DNA from: Bugula neritina
Lineage: Eukaryota > Bryozoa > Gymnolaemata > Cheilostomatida > Bugulidae
Direction: 5' to 3'
Length of the DNA stretch: 64,000 nucleotides
Assembly (NCBI GenBank): GCA_964035545.1
Contig: CAXIUT010000137.1
Coordinates: 1-64,000 of the forward strand
Shown: piece after piece, positions 35,749 through 47,318 of the stretch
How positions within the stretch are numbered: the first letter of the stretch is position 1
Layout of the letters: every line of letters begins with the position of its first letter
Position numbers and translations under genes: made by a program
The notes under the pieces: generated by a model
What the model saw: only the letters and a program-made list of their open reading frames with translations
Databases searched by the model: none
What the model was told of the DNA's origin: nothing

Positions 35749-35913
35749 ATGATTTTTGACCTTGTTAATAAAATAGATTTTTATTTATTATGTCTAAAAA
35801 CTAAAGTTTATTAATCATTTATTGATGAATTTTCTCATCAATTTTTTCACTATGATTAACAATTATTGATATATTAGTATATTATTAAATAGAGTTTTTA
35901 TAGAAGAATCTTA

Positions 35914-36867
35914 ATGGAGAACGACTATTAATCTAAAATATTAAGCACTACTAAGAAAGGTACATCCAATTTTATCTAGAAAAGATCTTTAATGTCCGTA
36001 AACTCCCGTACAAACAGTTCGATAACCAAAAATGTATCCCTCAATTTATTTAGATCTCAAATAAAATCAATCTCCTCTCCGCTCAGAGCATCCTTGTTAA
36101 GAACAGGTTTTCAAAAGTAATAACTTGAGATCTACTACAAGTACAATCTTCATAATTAGATTTATTTAATCAAAAGAACATGGAATATCAATATCAATTA
36201 ACTCTAACTTCATCAACTCCCTACAAAGAACTTCAAAATAAATATAGAGAACTTAAAGAAAAACATCTTAAATAAAAAGAAGAAAAGCTTAATGTACTTT
36301 TTTTGAGATTTAGATTCTAAAAGAAAAAGAATGCTAGCTTGAGAAATACATAAAAGAAAGAAAAAAGATAGAATAGTAGCAAATAAAGTTAATGAAAAGA
36401 AAAGATTAATTATGCTATTATATCTAAAAGTTAAGAGAAAGAAGAAATATTCAAGAAAATCAATAATAAAATGGAAGTATATATAATTTTAGTTAGATTA
36501 ATAATATCATGTGGCTAATATCGAACAGCTAAGAACAATGATGATGGGTCTACACTACCAAGGAGGAGTAGATATCGACCCAGACAATATGACTTATGAA
36601 GAACTACTACAGTTAGAATAAAAAATGGGAAAAGTGTCAAAAGGAATATCATAATAACAAATGAATAAGTTATAAAAGATCTCTGCTAGCAAATAACATG
36701 AGTAATAAGTCTGTTCTATTTGTTACTAGAACGTGAAAAAAGACTAACAGATATACTCTCTGCAGTGCAAACATATTTACCACTGTTAGTGTATCAAAGA
36801 ATGGTTACTAAAGTAAAAAGTATGTCCCATGTGTAAGCAAGAAATTACAGTTAACAGATAAAAGTGA
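35914..36867 (+). CDS. RING-H2 finger protein, putative E3 ubiquitin ligase (296 aa), copy 1
   Basis: The C-terminus has a complete RING-H2: CSICYQNV...LQCKHIYHCQCIKEW...CPMCKQEI. The middle is coiled coil (ELQNKYRELKEKHLKQKEEK) and an acidic segment with MTYEELLQLEQKMG, a motif seen before RING domains of the BIG BROTHER / RNF type. The N-terminus is Ser/Thr-rich. Three introns (23, 20 and 20 nt) give 891 nt, 297 codons. In copy 2 the 23-nt intron has two substitutions and the same length. Confidence 0.85.
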
Positions 36868-37844
36868 TTTCTTTATCTAATTACTTCTATAGTATTCTTT
36901 AATTATTCTAAATAGATGAAAAACTGCTTAATAGTGCAAAGTTGTAAGGCTAGTTATTATTTCTTCAGCTTATTTTCCAGTTTTATGGTATGAATATCTT
37001 GCCTCTGATTGTTTTAAGGTCTTGAGTTATCAATTTTTGATTAATTTTCAAAAAGATCAATATTCGAGTTATTGGTTGGATATTTTTCTGTTTAATAGAA
37101 AGTATTAACTTGTAAAATGTAAATATCATAATTAAAAAGTTAGTTTATAGTTTGATTTTGATGTTCGATGCATTGAAAATGGGATATTGAGATCTCCATC
37201 TTTATTTTTTTTGATAAAGAACAAACTAAAGTTAGTTTTAATGATTCAAAAAGCTCAGAGTTATCTTTTTTTCTCAATTTTATTTAACTATTCTCTCTGA
37301 TTAGTTCTTTATTTTGAGCTTCGTTTCTTTTAAAAGTAATTTGAAAGCGATTTTTTTCATTCCTTTGATAGGATTTTGGTCATTAGTATCTTAAGAGAAT
37401 AAATTTCTGTTAGAATTGTTTAATGGCTGCTTTATTTAAATTGATTTTTTAAATATTTGATGATAAATTGATAAGTAGATTTAAAATTTTGATACTCTAA
37501 CATTTTTGTGCTTTTTGGGGTTTGTTATTCTATTTTTTATGTTTTTTAGCTTATTTTAAGATAAAAAATGTCTTGTTCCTGAAAAATCAAAAAAAGCTTT
37601 GCCTAGTTCTCAAATAAAACTCAAAAAATAATAAATAAAAAGCTTCATTTGTTAGAACTTCTAAACAAGAGAGTAAACATTCTAGTAGAACATTTCTTAT
37701 TTGTCTTTCGATTTTATCAAGGAAGAAATAGAATTATTGCAAGTCAGTTTTTATTAATAACCTAGAGTAAAAAACTAAATCGATTAGGACATGTACAATC
37801 ATAATAAATATATTATATCATTGTAGATATGGTGGAGATATAAC
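36868..37844 (-). other. Possible degraded minus-strand gene, unresolved
   Basis: The minus strand has coding-like patches (NRFQITFKRNEAQNKELIRE, then after a possible 27-nt intron MEISISHFQCIEHQ; candidate stop 36965-36967). I cannot link them to a start: a TGA lies between the candidate ATG (MLEYQNFKS) and these patches, with no usable GT between. A second half of T-rich sequence toward 37,800 has nothing clear. Copy 2 (55,974-56,949) has the same breaks, so this is not an isolated sequencing error. Confidence 0.3.
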
Positions 37845-38345
37845 TCAGAAGTCAATTTCCAATAGTTAAACCTCCTCCTCCTCCATTTTTTAGAAAACAG
37901 GGTCTTTAAAAACTCCCATTATCTCTTGAGTAGCAAGCTAGAAGTCCTCCAACTGATCAGCTTCATTCACCATAGGTAAGGACACTCTTTCTTATTGTCT
38001 AAGAGAGTTTTAATCATTTTGAGACTCTTGAGTTGAAAGCCATTCCAAAAATTGTTGATAGGACTCATAGGTTTCAAATGCATAGAAAACATTGGTTTTC
38101 TGACAAAGGAAACCATAGACTTGATTGTCAGGGTTTGGGATATTAGAGTTTTAGTTTGACATCACAAGGGCTTTTTTGAATAAAATTAATTTATAATCAC
38201 CAATGATTTAAGCCAGATAAATAGTATTGAGAATAAACTTTTCTATTCTACTTTGTCCAAAATCTTTATTGAAGATAAACCTAAGCAACTAATCATATTC
38301 TTATTAACAATGACCCTCTGAACCTCCTTGTTTTGCTTCTTTCAT
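37845..38345 (-). CDS. Hypothetical acidic protein (166 aa), intact in copy 1
   Basis: An intronless 167-codon ORF, start complementing 38343-38345. It begins MKEAKQGGSEGHCQQEYDQL, has NVFYAFETYESYQQFLEWL, and ends acidic (EEEEVQLLEIDF). No family recognised. The first 25 codons are the exact segment replaced by telomeric repeat in copy 2. Confidence 0.65.
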
Positions 38346-38623
38346 CTTTTAATGTTGAGTTTTTTCTTTAAAGCGAAAGTTTTATTTATAAATTTAGAAT
38401 TTCCTACAAGATCATTTTCAAATACTTAATGTTTATCGTATTTTGAATTCACAGAACAAAAATTTATTATTTTTTCTTTCTGCTTTTTACAACTACTCAT
38501 ATGATACGGTTTGGTATTATCAAGCTTTTTTTATAAAAATAAGCTAATTATCATATAACTCCAGTTCTTGACTAAGTTTATTATCTGGAGTTTTAGAAAA
38601 AACAGGTTTTTTTACAATTGATT

Positions 38624-38831
38624 ATGGATGATTATGATAAAAAAGTCAAAGAAAATCAACTTAGAAACGAAATATAGATCTTTTTAAAGCTAAATATAAA
38701 GAAAATAATTAAAATATGTAAGAGCTAACAAAGATGAGTTTAAGAGTTAAGTGATTTTTTAAAAATGGTCCTAATCAAAAAGATAGAAAGAATTAATAAG
38801 GAGTTGAGTATAAAACAAAATGATAGACAAA
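38624..38831 (+). CDS. Possible small gene, exon structure unresolved (copy 1)
   Basis: The ORF starts MDDYDKK. A 20-nt intron (GTCAAAGAAAATCAACTTAG) leads to NIDLFKAKYKENNQNMQELT, then a further intron of 37 nt here and 38 nt in copy 2 may follow (GTTAAG...AAAAAG). The 3' end runs into the convergent gene on the other strand, and I cannot place the stop. No family recognised. Confidence 0.35.
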
Positions 38832-39617
38832 TCAGAGGTTACTTTTTTCAAGAAGCGAACCTTACAAAAGCTTCATAGATGAATCTAAATAACAGTCGAT
38901 AAACTCATCTTGATTCTTATTTCCTTAGAGTATTTCCTGGATTCTCTTACCAGCAGCCTAGCTAAATCTGGTTGATATTTTTCCTTTCTTTAATTCTTAC
39001 TCCACAAAATATTGAATATAGGCAGTCAACCTATCTTTCCTTAAGATGTTGCGTTTAAACAAGTGAGATTTCAAACTCTCATTTCTCATTTTGAACAAAA
39101 CATCAGTCCTGAGTTCCTCCATAGCATTGAGATATTCATAACTTCCAAATCTAGTCAGAATATCACCAAAACCAACTCTCAAAATTATTTTTTTATCCAA
39201 ATTTTTATCAAACATAGCCTTGAGGATCTCCTTGTTTGGTTTTTTGGTCTTCTAGAAAATTTTCCAAGTTGCAGAAATGATTTCTCTGGAGTTGAAACTA
39301 CATCCAATATCATCAACACTTTTTCCAACCATCTGCCTTAGAGTAATGATCAGCTGTTTAACCATATTATGGTTTTCAGAGGAAGAAGAACCACTCTTCT
39401 TGCTTCCCTTTGAGTCAATTGTCTCAAATGAGCTGACTTCTTCATCCATTTTCAAATGAATTTCCTCTTCATAGTAAATTTATTTGGAAAGAGATATTTC
39501 AGGTTCAGATTCTTAAGGATCGAGGCTAGATCCTGAAACTGCAAAGAAGTCGATAGGAGCGAATTACATCATTGAACTTAAATAATTATTATAGCTTTCT
39601 TTAACTATTAAATCCAT
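38832..39617 (-). CDS. Hypothetical helical protein (261 aa), copy 1
   Basis: An intronless 262-codon ORF, start complementing 39615-39617. An acidic N-terminus (DPQESEPEISLSK), a Ser-rich linker (GSKKSGSSSSENHNMVK), then helical sequence with LIITLRQMVGKSVDDIG and MFDKNLDKKI, and an end with DEFIDCYLDSSMKLLQG. Coding-like sequence continues upstream of the ATG, so an extra 5' exon is possible. No family recognised. Copy 2 differs by few substitutions. Confidence 0.6.
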
Positions 39618-39748
39618 TTCAAATTAATCTTCCGATTAATACTGACCAGGTAAAAAACACAAGACTTCATTTAAAAAGCATAGTCACTAATATTTATCTT
39701 CTCGTGATTCATATGATTCATGATATCAATAACATCAATAAATAAATA

Positions 39749-40951
39749 TCAGAAATTCAAATGATCTTAATTTTCTGAAGATATGCTACTTGAATAGTGA
39801 GGTTCAGGTTGTTCAATCGAGAAAGGTCGTTCGACTGCATCACTATGCCAGGGAATAAACATAGGACTATGAACCTAGAACTCATTGAAGTTGTTCTATC
39901 TTTCCATCATAAACACGAAATCATGATTTTCATCATACTCTTTAAAGTCTTCATCTTTCATAAGTAATTTATTAGCATCAGGAGAAACTATAATCTACTA
40001 AACTACTTTCATTTACATTTTATCGCCACTTTATTTCCTGATATTCTTCTCTTTTTCTTCATTTTCTTCTTTTTAAATGCTTCTAGCAGACTATTTATTT
40101 TGTTTTTATATTAATTTTCCTATCTTTTTGATCAATATATTTTCAAGTTCTGATTCTTTTTTTCCTGGATGTTTTTTTCCCTCATTAGAAATCAAAGATT
40201 TATACCTATTTTTGACCATATGCTCAGTTCTAGTGTTAAAAAGTTCTTTCATAGCTACTGACCATCGCTTTCCTCTTTTTTTAATGCAATTAAGTAAGAC
40301 AATATCTTCTGAAGAACTCCATTAGGAATGAATTTTTGATGGATCAAGGTGATTCATCCAACGTTATCTGCATTGTTTAGGATTTCTAAAAAACTTTTTT
40401 TATGAGCGAATAAATAGCTATCTAGCGATAGAGTTCCATCTACTTTTATACTACTTCTAACTATTTGAGTTGAGAGTTACCTGATGATGGTTTGGAGAAG
40501 TTAAGTTTATTCTTCAGACCATGAGATGGGTCTAGATGTGGGTTTGAGTAAAGATAGGCTTTGAAATTAGAAGAAAACTGTGCTTTTAAAGTTGAAGATA
40601 GGAGTGAAAAACTTCCAATCATCTTCATTCTATAATAGAACATTAATTACAAGTTATTCAATTTCTTTATGAAAGATATAGAGATAACTTAATAATAGCC
40701 AGATGAATATTCTTAACTCATTCTCATACCATGATTCCTCGTTAGAACTTTTACGGTTTAGGTAGAATCTACTTATAGTAAATTTACTTTTTCTCCATGG
40801 TTGTGTAAAGGTTGATAACTGTAGGGATAGTTAGTTCGCAAAGCTTGTATATTTTTACTAAATAGTTTTTTTATATTCTAGGTATTTCAGTCAGGAAATC
40901 TCTATTTTATTCTATGAGAGATATGAGTCGTTTGAAGTTGGTGTTTTCCAT
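39749..40951 (-). CDS. Myb-like (SANT) DNA-binding protein (about 380 aa), copy 1
   Basis: Two Myb-type repeats are visible: WSEEQTQLLQTII...RWNSIARQLFIR...QCRQRWMNHLDPSK, then WSSSEDIVLLNCIKKRGKRW...HMVKNRYKSLI. Repeat one contains a 20-nt intron. With a 19-nt and a 21-nt intron further 5' the total is 381 codons from ATG 40951 (MENTNFKRLISLIEQNRD). The N-terminal exon joins are the least certain part. The C-terminus is Lys/Glu-rich then acidic/Ser-rich. Unlike the gene at 13,308 it has two repeats and a different linker. Confidence 0.72.
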
Positions 40952-41477
40952 GTTATAACTTTATTAATGGAAAATGACTTTTGAAGGCTTTTTTGTTTTT
41001 TGTCAGCGGCCTTCGCTCTCCAACCTCTTTCACCTTCATCAACATTCACCAGTCGTTGCCTTATAAAGCTAACATCCAAAAGAAATCAACCTATTTATCA
41101 ACCTTCAATTCCCCTCAAACATTTAAGTTAATCGAAATCATTTATACATAATTAATAGATATTATACAACTCATCACCTAAACCATTTTTATCCTATTTA
41201 TCTCATCCTTTCTATTTATTGGTTATATTTTTTTATGACTTTTTAAATATTAAAATATTATGACTTTATTATGATTTCCTTTTAACAAGATAAACACACT
41301 TTTTTAATCAATAGTTATAAAGACTTTTGCTTAAATTATTTACTACTATTATCTTCTATTTTCTAAATATAAATTTATTTACTTTACTGTCATTAAAATG
41401 TTCAATTGATTTTTATATGAAAAAACTCATACTGAATATTTGATTGTTTCCATTTGTCTTCAAACTATCTTCTCTAG
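40952..41477. other. AT-rich intergenic region with a small GC-richer patch
   Basis: Mostly T/A-rich spacer between divergent genes, presumably carrying the promoters of the Myb-like gene and the next + strand gene. A patch at about 41,005-41,080 is clearly less AT-rich and reads VDEGERGWRAKAADKKQ on the minus strand, but no start or junction fits. It is unchanged in copy 2 (60,110-60,190). No RNA gene could be folded out of it by eye. Confidence 0.35.
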
Positions 41478-41734
41478 TTGCATAATATTCAAAAATAACA
41501 AGACGCATATCCTAGTCACTAATTCTAAAAACAATAAATCAGGAAGATCATATTCAACTATCTCTAGACTTATAAATCAAAACTAGGAGACAACTTATCT
41601 TTGTTCAAAATAAAATATTTAGATATGAATCAATAACTACCCATGTTCCTTTTCGACTTATGATTCAGGATAAATCAAAAGTACTTTATCAATAGTTTTA
41701 TTAAAATGATCCTAATATGAGTTATACAGAATGA
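41478..41734 (+). CDS. 3' exon of a + strand gene, start unresolved (copy 1)
   Basis: The frame ending at TGA 41732-41734 reads IKTRRQLIFVQNKIFRYESI, then THVPFRLMIQDKSKVLYQQF. It is preceded by a T-rich GTTTCC...CTCTAG stretch that is 32 nt here and 31 nt in copy 2, as expected of an intron. No start codon upstream fits. Its stop lies 6 bp from the stop of the convergent coiled-coil gene. Confidence 0.45.
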
Positions 41735-41740
41735 TTATGA

Positions 41741-42483
41741 TCAATTTATGTCAATCTTATTACCAATAGCTTCCTTAACCATGCTTCTTTACTAAGCCAT
41801 CATCGTTTTGAGTTGACTCTCCATTTCTTAGGTCTTTTTTATCTCAGTTAAAAGTTCAAGTTATGATTTCTCTAAAGTCATCAACTTTTCCATCTTTTTC
41901 TCCTCTAAAGATAAATTTCTAGACATTTAATGTTCTCTCATTTGTCTGAAATCATCCATTTTATTTCTCCAAAAACGATCAACATTCTCCCTACATTAAA
42001 TCTCAATCAATCTGACTTTATTTCTTTTATTCATTTTAACATTTAATTCCTGTTTAATTTACTCTTTTACTCTTAACTAATTAAGTTCTCTTTGTTTTTT
42101 AATTTATCTAAAAAGTTGATTTTTAGAATCTCTTATTTGTGAACTTCTAGTTCTAATATTAGCTGCTCTGTTCATTCTTATTTATTTGAACACTCTGCTA
42201 TTACTACCAGCTTCGTTCTCGATATCTTTTTAGCGTCCTTAGATCTAGATAATAGCTAAAGTACTGATTGTTTTAGTTTATATCGATCCATTTTGATTTA
42301 CATAAGTTTTTTATGTGTTTATAGTTTGTTTTCAATGTTTTTTATTTTAGCTTGTTTTTATAGTTCAAGAATAACTAGTCTATTTTCTAGTTGTCGACAG
42401 TTTCTTTGATTTTTAAGAGCCTACTGCTTGAGTCTCCAGCCGGATGTATTCATAGATAGCTCGCTATTCTCTCTTTCTTCCAT
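41741..42483 (-). CDS. Coiled-coil protein (240 aa), copy 1
   Basis: Starts MEERENSELSMNTSGWRLKQ. A 20-nt intron (GTACTTTAGCTATTATCTAG) joins the two exons; 743 minus 20 is 241 codons. Nearly the whole protein is Arg/Lys/Gln/Glu helix (RQIKKQRELNQLRVKEQIKQ), with one aromatic-rich break (ENVDRFWRNKMDDF). Likely a structural or scaffold protein. Confidence 0.68.
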
Positions 42484-42779
42484 AAGTATATTCTATAACT
42501 ATAGAAAATATATTTATTAGAACAAATTATAAAACCATATCCTTCATATAAATTATCTTAACAACATCATCAGAATATCATTACATAAATATAAAAACAA
42601 CTATTCATCTTTTTTGATAATATAAATAACAAGAAGAAGATTAGATTTCTTAATTTCCTGATAGATAATATAAAGATATAGCAGTCATGTAACTTGATTA
42701 AAAAACTCTATAGTAAATTTAGGAATTAAGAAGTTATACTCAAGGACTGGGTGTTGTCAAATTTATCAATCATAACTAA

Positions 42780-44047
42780 ATGTCTTCTTACAACCTTACT
42801 TTCCAGCCATACACTTCATCCAAATAGTATTATTAGTATCTTGGTAACTTGTAAATTTTATGGCAAAAACTTTTCTTAAATATATCTAAAGATCATGAAT
42901 TCATTGAATCTATTTTCAAAAAATTGAGAACGAGAGATTAGATGACAGACCGATTAATGCAAATCTTCTAAAAATCAAAAAAAAAAAAAAAGATGGAATA
43001 GTCTTTGCCAGATGCGACTACTTCAGAGATCTAACAGGACAACCAAAATTAGTATAGTATAATACTTTTTGTATTGGCATGCAATCACACCAACAGCAAT
43101 TCCAATAAGCTAAAAAGTTATCAGATTTAGATCATATCAATGAATATGCTGCATGTCCTAATATAGACCACTTTTCCTAGGCAGTTAGACAATTTTATGA
43201 GAAGAAATCGCTAAAAGGTTTGTTTTTATTGGTAGGTAACAAAGAGGCATAAGCAAATGTGTTTTGTCAGATGAAGTTGGTGATAGAATTGAACAAAAAG
43301 GGGATAAAAGCAAGAAGAGTCAACATGAACTAGATTTATTCTAAATTTAAAAAAGATGAGGATAATAATATTTATTATGGATAGTAATAGATATCGATAG
43401 TATACTACAGGATAGGTATTAGATATAAAGATTATGAAATCGATGAGGATACAAATAAGGGATGGAAGCTAAAAGAATAAATATAGCTGAGTACAGCCTA
43501 TTGCATTCCTCCAGTTGGTATATAATTAGTAAATTAAAAAAGAATACAGACTTAATTGACAAAACCTGAAGTTCTTAGAAAATTTATATCAGAATCATAG
43601 GCATTATAGCTAGAAAAAACATTTGCCAGGCAGTGGTAATTTGATAGTATCAGCTAATCGTAATATCAAATACTAGTAAAAATGGTATAAAACAATCCGA
43701 ATTAGTATATTTTGAAGTTGAATATGGATGGAGGCGGGAACAATCTTTTTGGTTAGTAGATGGTACAAAAAATGAAGAATAGTACTAAAGAATAAAACCA
43801 GATTTATATATTAATGTAGAAAATACATACTGAGGATAGTAGTAATTTATTTATAAGTGGAAATTCTCTTAAATAGGTTAGCTGTCATTATGAGGTATCA
43901 AGATTTGGTGTATTTAGTTGGCTTGATAACTAGATGCTGACCAATCGATCTTCAGGATTTCTTATTAAAGTCAAACCGGCTTAGGCCAACTAAGGAGGCA
44001 TTATGATTGGAGTTGGAGCCATTGCTGCTTGGAAATTTAAGTAATGA
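42780..44047 (+). pseudogene. GSS: Glutathione synthetase, copy 1, frameshifted at a poly-A run
   Basis: The same gene as at 61,884-63,152, but the 15-A run at 42,977-42,991 is one base short of the copy 2 sequence, shifting the frame after about 70 codons (1268 nt, not a multiple of three). Downstream motifs are intact in the shifted frame: ARCDYFRD, QYNTFCIGMQSH, YILKLNMDGGGNN and the end GGIMIGVGAIAAWKFK. GSS joins glycine to gamma-glutamylcysteine. The frameshift may be a homopolymer error; calling it a pseudogene is provisional. Confidence 0.7.
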
Positions 44048-44093
44048 TCAAATAAAGTTAAAATTATCATTATTTATTGTTATTTAATAAGGT

Positions 44094-44984
44094 TCATATT
44101 GACTATTTTTGAATAGTATCTTCGTGGTGTTCTATTTTGCTGATATTTCGTCCTATTTTTATATATTTTTTATACGATTATTTACTATTTTAGAAATCGA
44201 ATTGAGATTTGACTTTATTTCTACTATTAGAGCTATTATAGCTATTTTTTAATTTTATATTTCTGTTTTTGCCATAAACGAAATCAAGCCATGATCTCAC
44301 CTCCTTGTAATAATTTCTTTTGGATTTAGATTTACTCTTAGAAGAATATTCTATCTAATCAACCTAAGGAGATGGCTACTAACCAACTGTTAGCTGTCTG
44401 ATATTTTTTGATTATTTTGATGTTATTAGTTATGGAATTTATCTATATTTTATATACTTTTTTATTTTGGTTATGCTGTTTATACTTGAACTATCTTTTA
44501 ATTTATGAGATTTTATTCTTACTTTTTATAGACTTGGTAATCTATATAACTTGCTTGTTTCATTTACTAAGTCTTATAGCTATATTTTAGGATGTATTTC
44601 GCATTATTCAGTGAGTAGATGATTTCTTAGTATTTTTCTTTCGATGGAATTGGCGGTATCACAATGATAAGATTTTGTTTTTATTTTAAATTTTTAAGGA
44701 AATATATTGTCTTCATGCTGTTCTATTACCAATTTCATTTATTATGTATCTTTTTTATTCATTTTCTTCTATATCTCAAAAATAACATTCATAACTTGCT
44801 TATTCTAAATATACTGCTTCAAATAATAAAAATCACCCTCTTCTACTACTTCCCGCATAACCTTTATCCCTGAATACAAAAACTAAGAAGTGGGAACCAG
44901 ACATAAATACTAATCTTTTAGATTTTGATACTAGCCTACATCTAAAATCAGATGGATATGATATTTTCTATTTTATTGAAACAT
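44094..44984 (-). CDS. Basic, Asn/Ser/Lys/Gln-rich protein; possibly the tail of the kinesin-like gene (296 aa)
   Basis: An intronless ORF of 297 codons from ATG 44984, or 254 aa from the internal ATG 44858 (MREVVEEGDFYYLKQYIQ). The sequence PTSQFLYSGIKVMREVVEEG resembles the end of a kinesin motor leading into the neck, so it may be a 3' exon of the next gene. The rest is helical then disordered and basic. It overlaps the kinesin-like ORF by 37 nt on the same strand in another frame. Confidence 0.55.
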
Positions 44985-45930
44985 TCAGATAAATATTTGA
45001 AGACTTTGCTATCATGAATATCCAATAATTTATAATTAGAGTGATGTATATTTTTAAGTACCATTCCTAATTTCAATAATAGAACTGATGTTGTTCTAAT
45101 ATACTGGTTTATTCTTAATATATAATGGCTTTTTAGAATTTTAGTTGGATTGCCTTCGCTGTCCACCTCAGCCTAGCATAATTGGTATATCTAGCCCATT
45201 AAATAGTACTATCTTTGCTATGAACTCTAGACCCATCGCTAGACATAACTTCTTACCTACTCGTATCGACATAGTATCTACTGCAGCAGTTGCTATGATT
45301 ATATTACATGTCGACTGATGTTTTATTGTTTGTAGATATGACCTTCTCGAGAAAGTTATATTTTTAACTTAGAATTGATTATTGATTTTATTGGATATTA
45401 TTCATTCACTTTTTGACCATTTTGCAGCCATCCGAAGTATAACTCATCAGTCAACATATTTTCATTTTATATTCCAATTATAGATAAAAATATCTTATTG
45501 CCTTCCTTTTTATGTTAATCTAGTTGTCTATAAACCATTTTCAACATAGAATCCTACCCATCTTTTCCGATAATAGCCTGACTAGCTCTTTCAGGATGAT
45601 TACACATAAACACAGCCAAAGTCTAATCATGTTCAGGATACAATTGTCCAACTACCTCCATCATCTACCTTGATAATCTAGTACCTCTTTGGTCTATTCA
45701 CTCGAAACAACCCTCGAACACTTCCGCTGCACGTATTCGGTTGAATTGAACATTACGAATATATTTTGATTGTGTGGGTGACGATGTAGCTAGTATTCCC
45801 GTTGGTTGGTGTTGTTTAATATGGCTATAGATGTTATTGGGTTTTTTGAGGGTTTGGGGTGTATTTTGGGAAGAAGGCCTCTGTTTCGAGATAGTCTGTA
45901 TTTATTTTGCATTATTATTAATATTTATAT
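44948..45930 (-). CDS. Degenerate kinesin-like motor protein, 5' end unresolved
   Basis: The frame ending at TGA 44948-44950 shows kinesin-like order: NKIFLSIIGIQNENMLTDEL (EIYNE position), KLKIQLSREGHIYKQQN, IQSQQLLQQILCR, then VLLLKLGMVLKNI...DIHDSKVFKYL (switch-II/helix-4 to SKLTRLL region). The P-loop GxxxxGKT is replaced by NHPERASQAII, and I see no SSRSH or DLAGSE. An 18-nt and another 18-nt GT-AG pair fit inside. No ATG was found in the upstream frame. Family call is moderate; it would be a non-motor kinesin relative. Confidence 0.42.
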
Positions 45931-46232
45931 GGCTATTGTAGAATTGAAAATAAGAAGATTATCAAGCATGCTGATCTACTGCCTTCTACAAATCATTGAA
46001 TTTTAACATCCAGCGACTCTCAACCTACATCAACCTTCTCTACAACTACAACTACATCTCTCTCTTGGTATTCTACACCTGTCCCTACAATCTCAACAAC
46101 TTCTGCTCTACTCTCGACTGCCACCCTATCCACACCTCTTCGTCCTCCTAACGATTCCCCTTAACCATAGGGAGCACCTTATCCTGCAACTATTTCACTT
46201 TTCTAAGAGCACTTTCCTGTCTTTTCCTTTCT
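45931..46232 (+). CDS. Partial Ser/Thr/Pro-rich ORF running into the assembly gap
   Basis: After TGA 45997-45999 the + strand is open to the Ns and reads a Ser/Thr/Pro-rich sequence (SQPTSTFSTTTTTSLSWYS, then LRPPNDSPQPQGAPYPATIS). The composition is unlike neighbours and less AT-rich. Other frames are also open here, so the strand is not certain. Both ends are missing. Confidence 0.3.
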
Positions 46233-46432
46233 NNNNNNNNNNNNNNNNNNNNNNNNNNNNNNNNNNNNNNNNNNNNNNNNNNNNNNNNNNNNNNNNNNNN
46301 NNNNNNNNNNNNNNNNNNNNNNNNNNNNNNNNNNNNNNNNNNNNNNNNNNNNNNNNNNNNNNNNNNNNNNNNNNNNNNNNNNNNNNNNNNNNNNNNNNNN
46401 NNNNNNNNNNNNNNNNNNNNNNNNNNNNNNNN
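46233..46432. other. Assembly gap, exactly 200 Ns
   Basis: Two hundred N characters, a conventional placeholder of unknown true length. Left of it the sequence is unique in this window; right of it the sequence restarts inside the coiled-coil gene already seen at about 27,338. Confidence 0.98.
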
Positions 46433-47275
46433 AAAACTCAAAATAATTAAAATAATTAAGAATAAGTTAAAAAATTAAAATAAAAAATCAATAAAGATGA
46501 TATTAAATTAAAAATAGTTACTACTGAAAGAGATCGACTTAAAGAATAAATTAAACAGTGTAGAGAAGAACTAGTAATCAAAAATAAAGAAATATCGCTT
46601 CTTAAAGATAAAATAAATAGTATAAATAAAAGTAGTTAAAGTAAACAAGTATAAGTTAAAAATTAAATTAAAAATAAAACAAAAAAGAATTAATTATTAA
46701 TCAAAAAATAACCTAAAATATAAAAAATAGTTACTAAATAAACATAAAAATAACCCTAAATATCAAAAAACCAATAAAAGCCAAGAATTTGGACCTCCAA
46801 TGATAGCTAGCAACTTCAAAAACCTATCTCAATAAAAAGATACCCAATTCACTAACAATCTTATCCTCCTAGTTCTAATCTAACAAAATGGAGTGACCAA
46901 CCTTTCTCCAGCAAAATAAAATAACTTCATATCACAACTCATCAAAACGGACATATAAAACATATTCACACCAAATACTAAAAAGGATAACCTAAATTTT
47001 ATCAAACAGATCATTACTAATCGATAGTTTGCAGCTAAAATTAACATATTAATCATCTTTCGGGTTGTTTCAGTGATGGCTACCTGCAGTGTTTGACCGT
47101 TATTACGTCTAGTAAAAGAATGCAGGTTTTTGGTAATATTGATCTCATAGAAATAAATCAAGATTGTTAGAAATTTTAATTTAGTCTAGATCATACCAAT
47201 ATACCAGGCGCTCTCTTTGGGGAAATTGATGACCAAGGAATCAGACAACTTGGATACCTAACTGTCAAACAGTGA
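46433..47275 (+). CDS. Coiled-coil protein, copy 2, 5' part missing in gap
   Basis: The 3' portion of the gene at 26,621-28,180, entered in frame straight after the Ns and ending at TGA 47273-47275. Coiled coil then the same C-terminal region (SGCFSDGYLQCLTVIT). Substitutions are scattered; no frameshift seen. Confidence 0.62.
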
Positions 47276-47318
47276 TATTGTGTTATTTTATTTATTAATG
47301 TAGAAACTATCAATTTGA

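Noticed and set aside
44408-44873. Hydrophobic + strand ORFs resembling small membrane proteins (also 63,512-63,977)
   Set aside because: They are antisense shadows: Lys/Asn/Gln-rich coding on the minus strand gives Leu/Phe/Ile-rich sequence on the plus strand.
45160-45800. Protein phosphatase 2C reading of the kinesin-like region
   Set aside because: An early impression from a Gly/Asp-rich misread frame; after correcting frames no metal-binding DGHGG or GD motifs are present.
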